Assembly: GCA_003229095.1 (NCBI GenBank)
Contig: QIHS01000207.1
Span: 1-7,657 of the forward strand
DNA from: Woeseia sp.
GTDB taxonomy: Bacteria; Pseudomonadota; Gammaproteobacteria; Steroidobacterales; Woeseiaceae
Length of the DNA: 7,657 nt
Direction: 5' to 3'
Positions 6,666-7,657 of the stretch are shown here, piece by piece (the stretch's first letter is position 1; each line of letters opens with the position of its first letter). The notes beneath the pieces are model-generated. The model saw only the letters and a list, made by a program, of their open reading frames with translations. It ran no database searches and had not been told where the DNA came from. The position numbers were made by a program, and so were the translations under genes.

Positions 6666-7657
6666 ATGAGCCCAATCGTTCGAAAAATAATGGTGTCCAG
6701 CGCACTGCCCTATGCCAATGGATTTATCCATATGGGCCACCTGGTGGAGTACATCCAGTCGGATATCTGGGCGCGCTTTCAAAAACAGCGTGGCCATCAG
6801 TGCACCTATGTTTGTGCGGCCGATGCGCACGGCACGCCCATCATGATCAAGGCCCGCGAGGAAGGCATAACCGCGGAAGAACTCGTCACCCGGGTCGCGA
6901 AGGAGCAACACGATGACCTGAAAGCGTTTGACGTTGCCTTCGATAATTTCCACACCACACATTCCGAAGAAAGTGAACAACTCGTTTGCCGTATTTACGA
7001 AGCACTGCGTAAAGCGGATTACATTTATACGAAAACCATTGAACAGGCATTCGATGAACGCGAGCAGATGTTTCTGCCCGACCGCTTCGTCAGGGGAAGC
7101 TGCCCTCGCTGCAAAGAGCCGGATCAATATGGCGATGCATGTGAAAATTGTGGTGCAACCTATACGCCAAACGATCTGATCGATCCGGTGTCCATTTTGT
7201 CGGACAGCATGCCGGTCTGGAAGGAATCGGAGCATTATTTCTTCAAACTCAGTGCCTTTGAAGACCGCCTGCGCCAGTGGATTTCGTCCACATCACTTCA
7301 CCGGAACATAGCCAGAAAACTGGAAGAGTGGTTTGAATCCGGCCTGCGCGACTGGGACATCTCCCGCGATGCGCCCTATTTCGGCATCAGGATCCCCGGC
7401 ACCGATGATAAGTATTTCTATGTCTGGCTGGACGCACCCATCGGATACCTTGCGAGCTTCCTGCACTATTGCGAGCAGCACAAAGAAATCGATTTCGAAG
7501 AATACTGGCGCGCGGGAAGCGATACTGAGGTCTACCACTTTATCGGCAAGGACATCGTCTATTTCCACACGCTGTTCTGGCCTGCCGTACTAGAGGGCGC
7601 AGGATTTCGCACACCCAGCAGCGTGTTTGCCCACGGCTTCCTGACGGTGAATGGCAA
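6666..7657 (+). CDS. metG: Methionyl-tRNA synthetase, N-terminal half (cut by window edge)
   Basis: Charges tRNA-Met with methionine in the cytosol. The 330 visible residues match the N-terminal half of the E. coli-type enzyme: SSALPYANG (11-19), the class I HIGH signature as HMGH (22-25), ADAHGTPIM (52-60), and a zinc knuckle with C146, C149, C159 and C162 in the CPRCKEPDQYGDACENC region. Then follow EWFESGLRDWDISRDAPYFG (221-240), YVWLDAPIGY (252-261) and HFIGKDIVYFH (291-301). The KMSKS loop would lie just past the right edge. The ATG at 6666 fits the family start; an in-frame ATG at 6690 would shorten the N-terminus just before the conserved SSALPYANG. No clear Shine-Dalgarno sequence was seen. 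A long opposite-strand frame at 6609-7235 is a shadow of this gene. Confidence 0.97.
   Translation, partial: MSPIVRKIMVSSALPYANGFIHMGHLVEYIQSDIWARFQKQRGHQCTYVCAADAHGTPIMIKAREEGITAEELVTRVAKEQHDDLKAFDVAFDNFHTTHSEESEQLVCRIYEALRKADYIYTKTIEQAFDEREQMFLPDRFVRGSCPRCKEPDQYGDACENCGATYTPNDLIDPVSILSDSMPVWKESEHYFFKLSAFEDRLRQWISSTSLHRNIARKLEEWFESGLRDWDISRDAPYFGIRIPGTDDKYFYVWLDAPIGYLASFLHYCEQHKEIDFEEYWRAGSDTEVYHFIGKDIVYFHTLFWPAVLEGAGFRTPSSVFAHGFLTVNG

Noticed and set aside
6609..7235. Minus-strand open frame of 208 codons
   Set aside because: It lies opposite metG, whose motifs (HMGH, four zinc cysteines) are unmistakable; the opposite-strand protein shows no recognisable motif.

Overview
The window reads as chromosomal DNA from a gammaproteobacterium of moderate GC content. 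The two flanks are housekeeping genes: on the minus strand dcd (truncated by the left edge) and apbC/mrp, and on the plus strand metG (truncated by the right edge). As far as I recall, dcd, apbC and metG sit next to each other in Pseudomonas, and apbC and metG are divergent neighbours in Escherichia coli. The flanks therefore look like a conserved neighbourhood. The genus cannot be fixed from this sequence alone.

Between the divergent apbC and metG lies a plus-strand block of about 5 kb that I would not expect there. It encodes a soluble protein with N-terminal HEAT repeats and a C-terminal Hanks-type Ser/Thr kinase domain (1798-4209), followed by two tandem PilT/PilU-family ATPases (4328-5443 and 5440-6516, overlapping by 4 bp). 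A candidate 45-codon Cys-containing small ORF (1661-1798) lies just before the kinase and overlaps its start codon as TAATG. No pilin, PilB, PilC or secretin gene is visible, so this looks like a regulatory or motor module acting on a pilus machine encoded elsewhere.

Layout: 1-236 dcd (minus); 237-294 short gap; 295-1389 apbC (minus); 1390-1660 divergent intergenic region with a possible apbC promoter, an extended -10 element embedded in a 9-bp tandem repeat (1558-1576), and a small perfect inverted repeat (1632-1642); 1661-1798 candidate small ORF; 1798-4209 HEAT-repeat kinase; 4210-4327 gap with small competing hairpins; 4328-6516 the two ATPases; 6517-6665 gap with a probable extended -10 promoter; 6666-7657 metG.

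My working hypothesis is that the kinase and the ATPase pair form one functional unit, in which a HEAT-scaffolded kinase senses a partner and controls pilus retraction or another PilT-driven process. The domain calls are strong. The functional link is inferred from gene order only. No tRNA, rRNA, CRISPR array, insertion sequence or convincing intrinsic terminator was seen.
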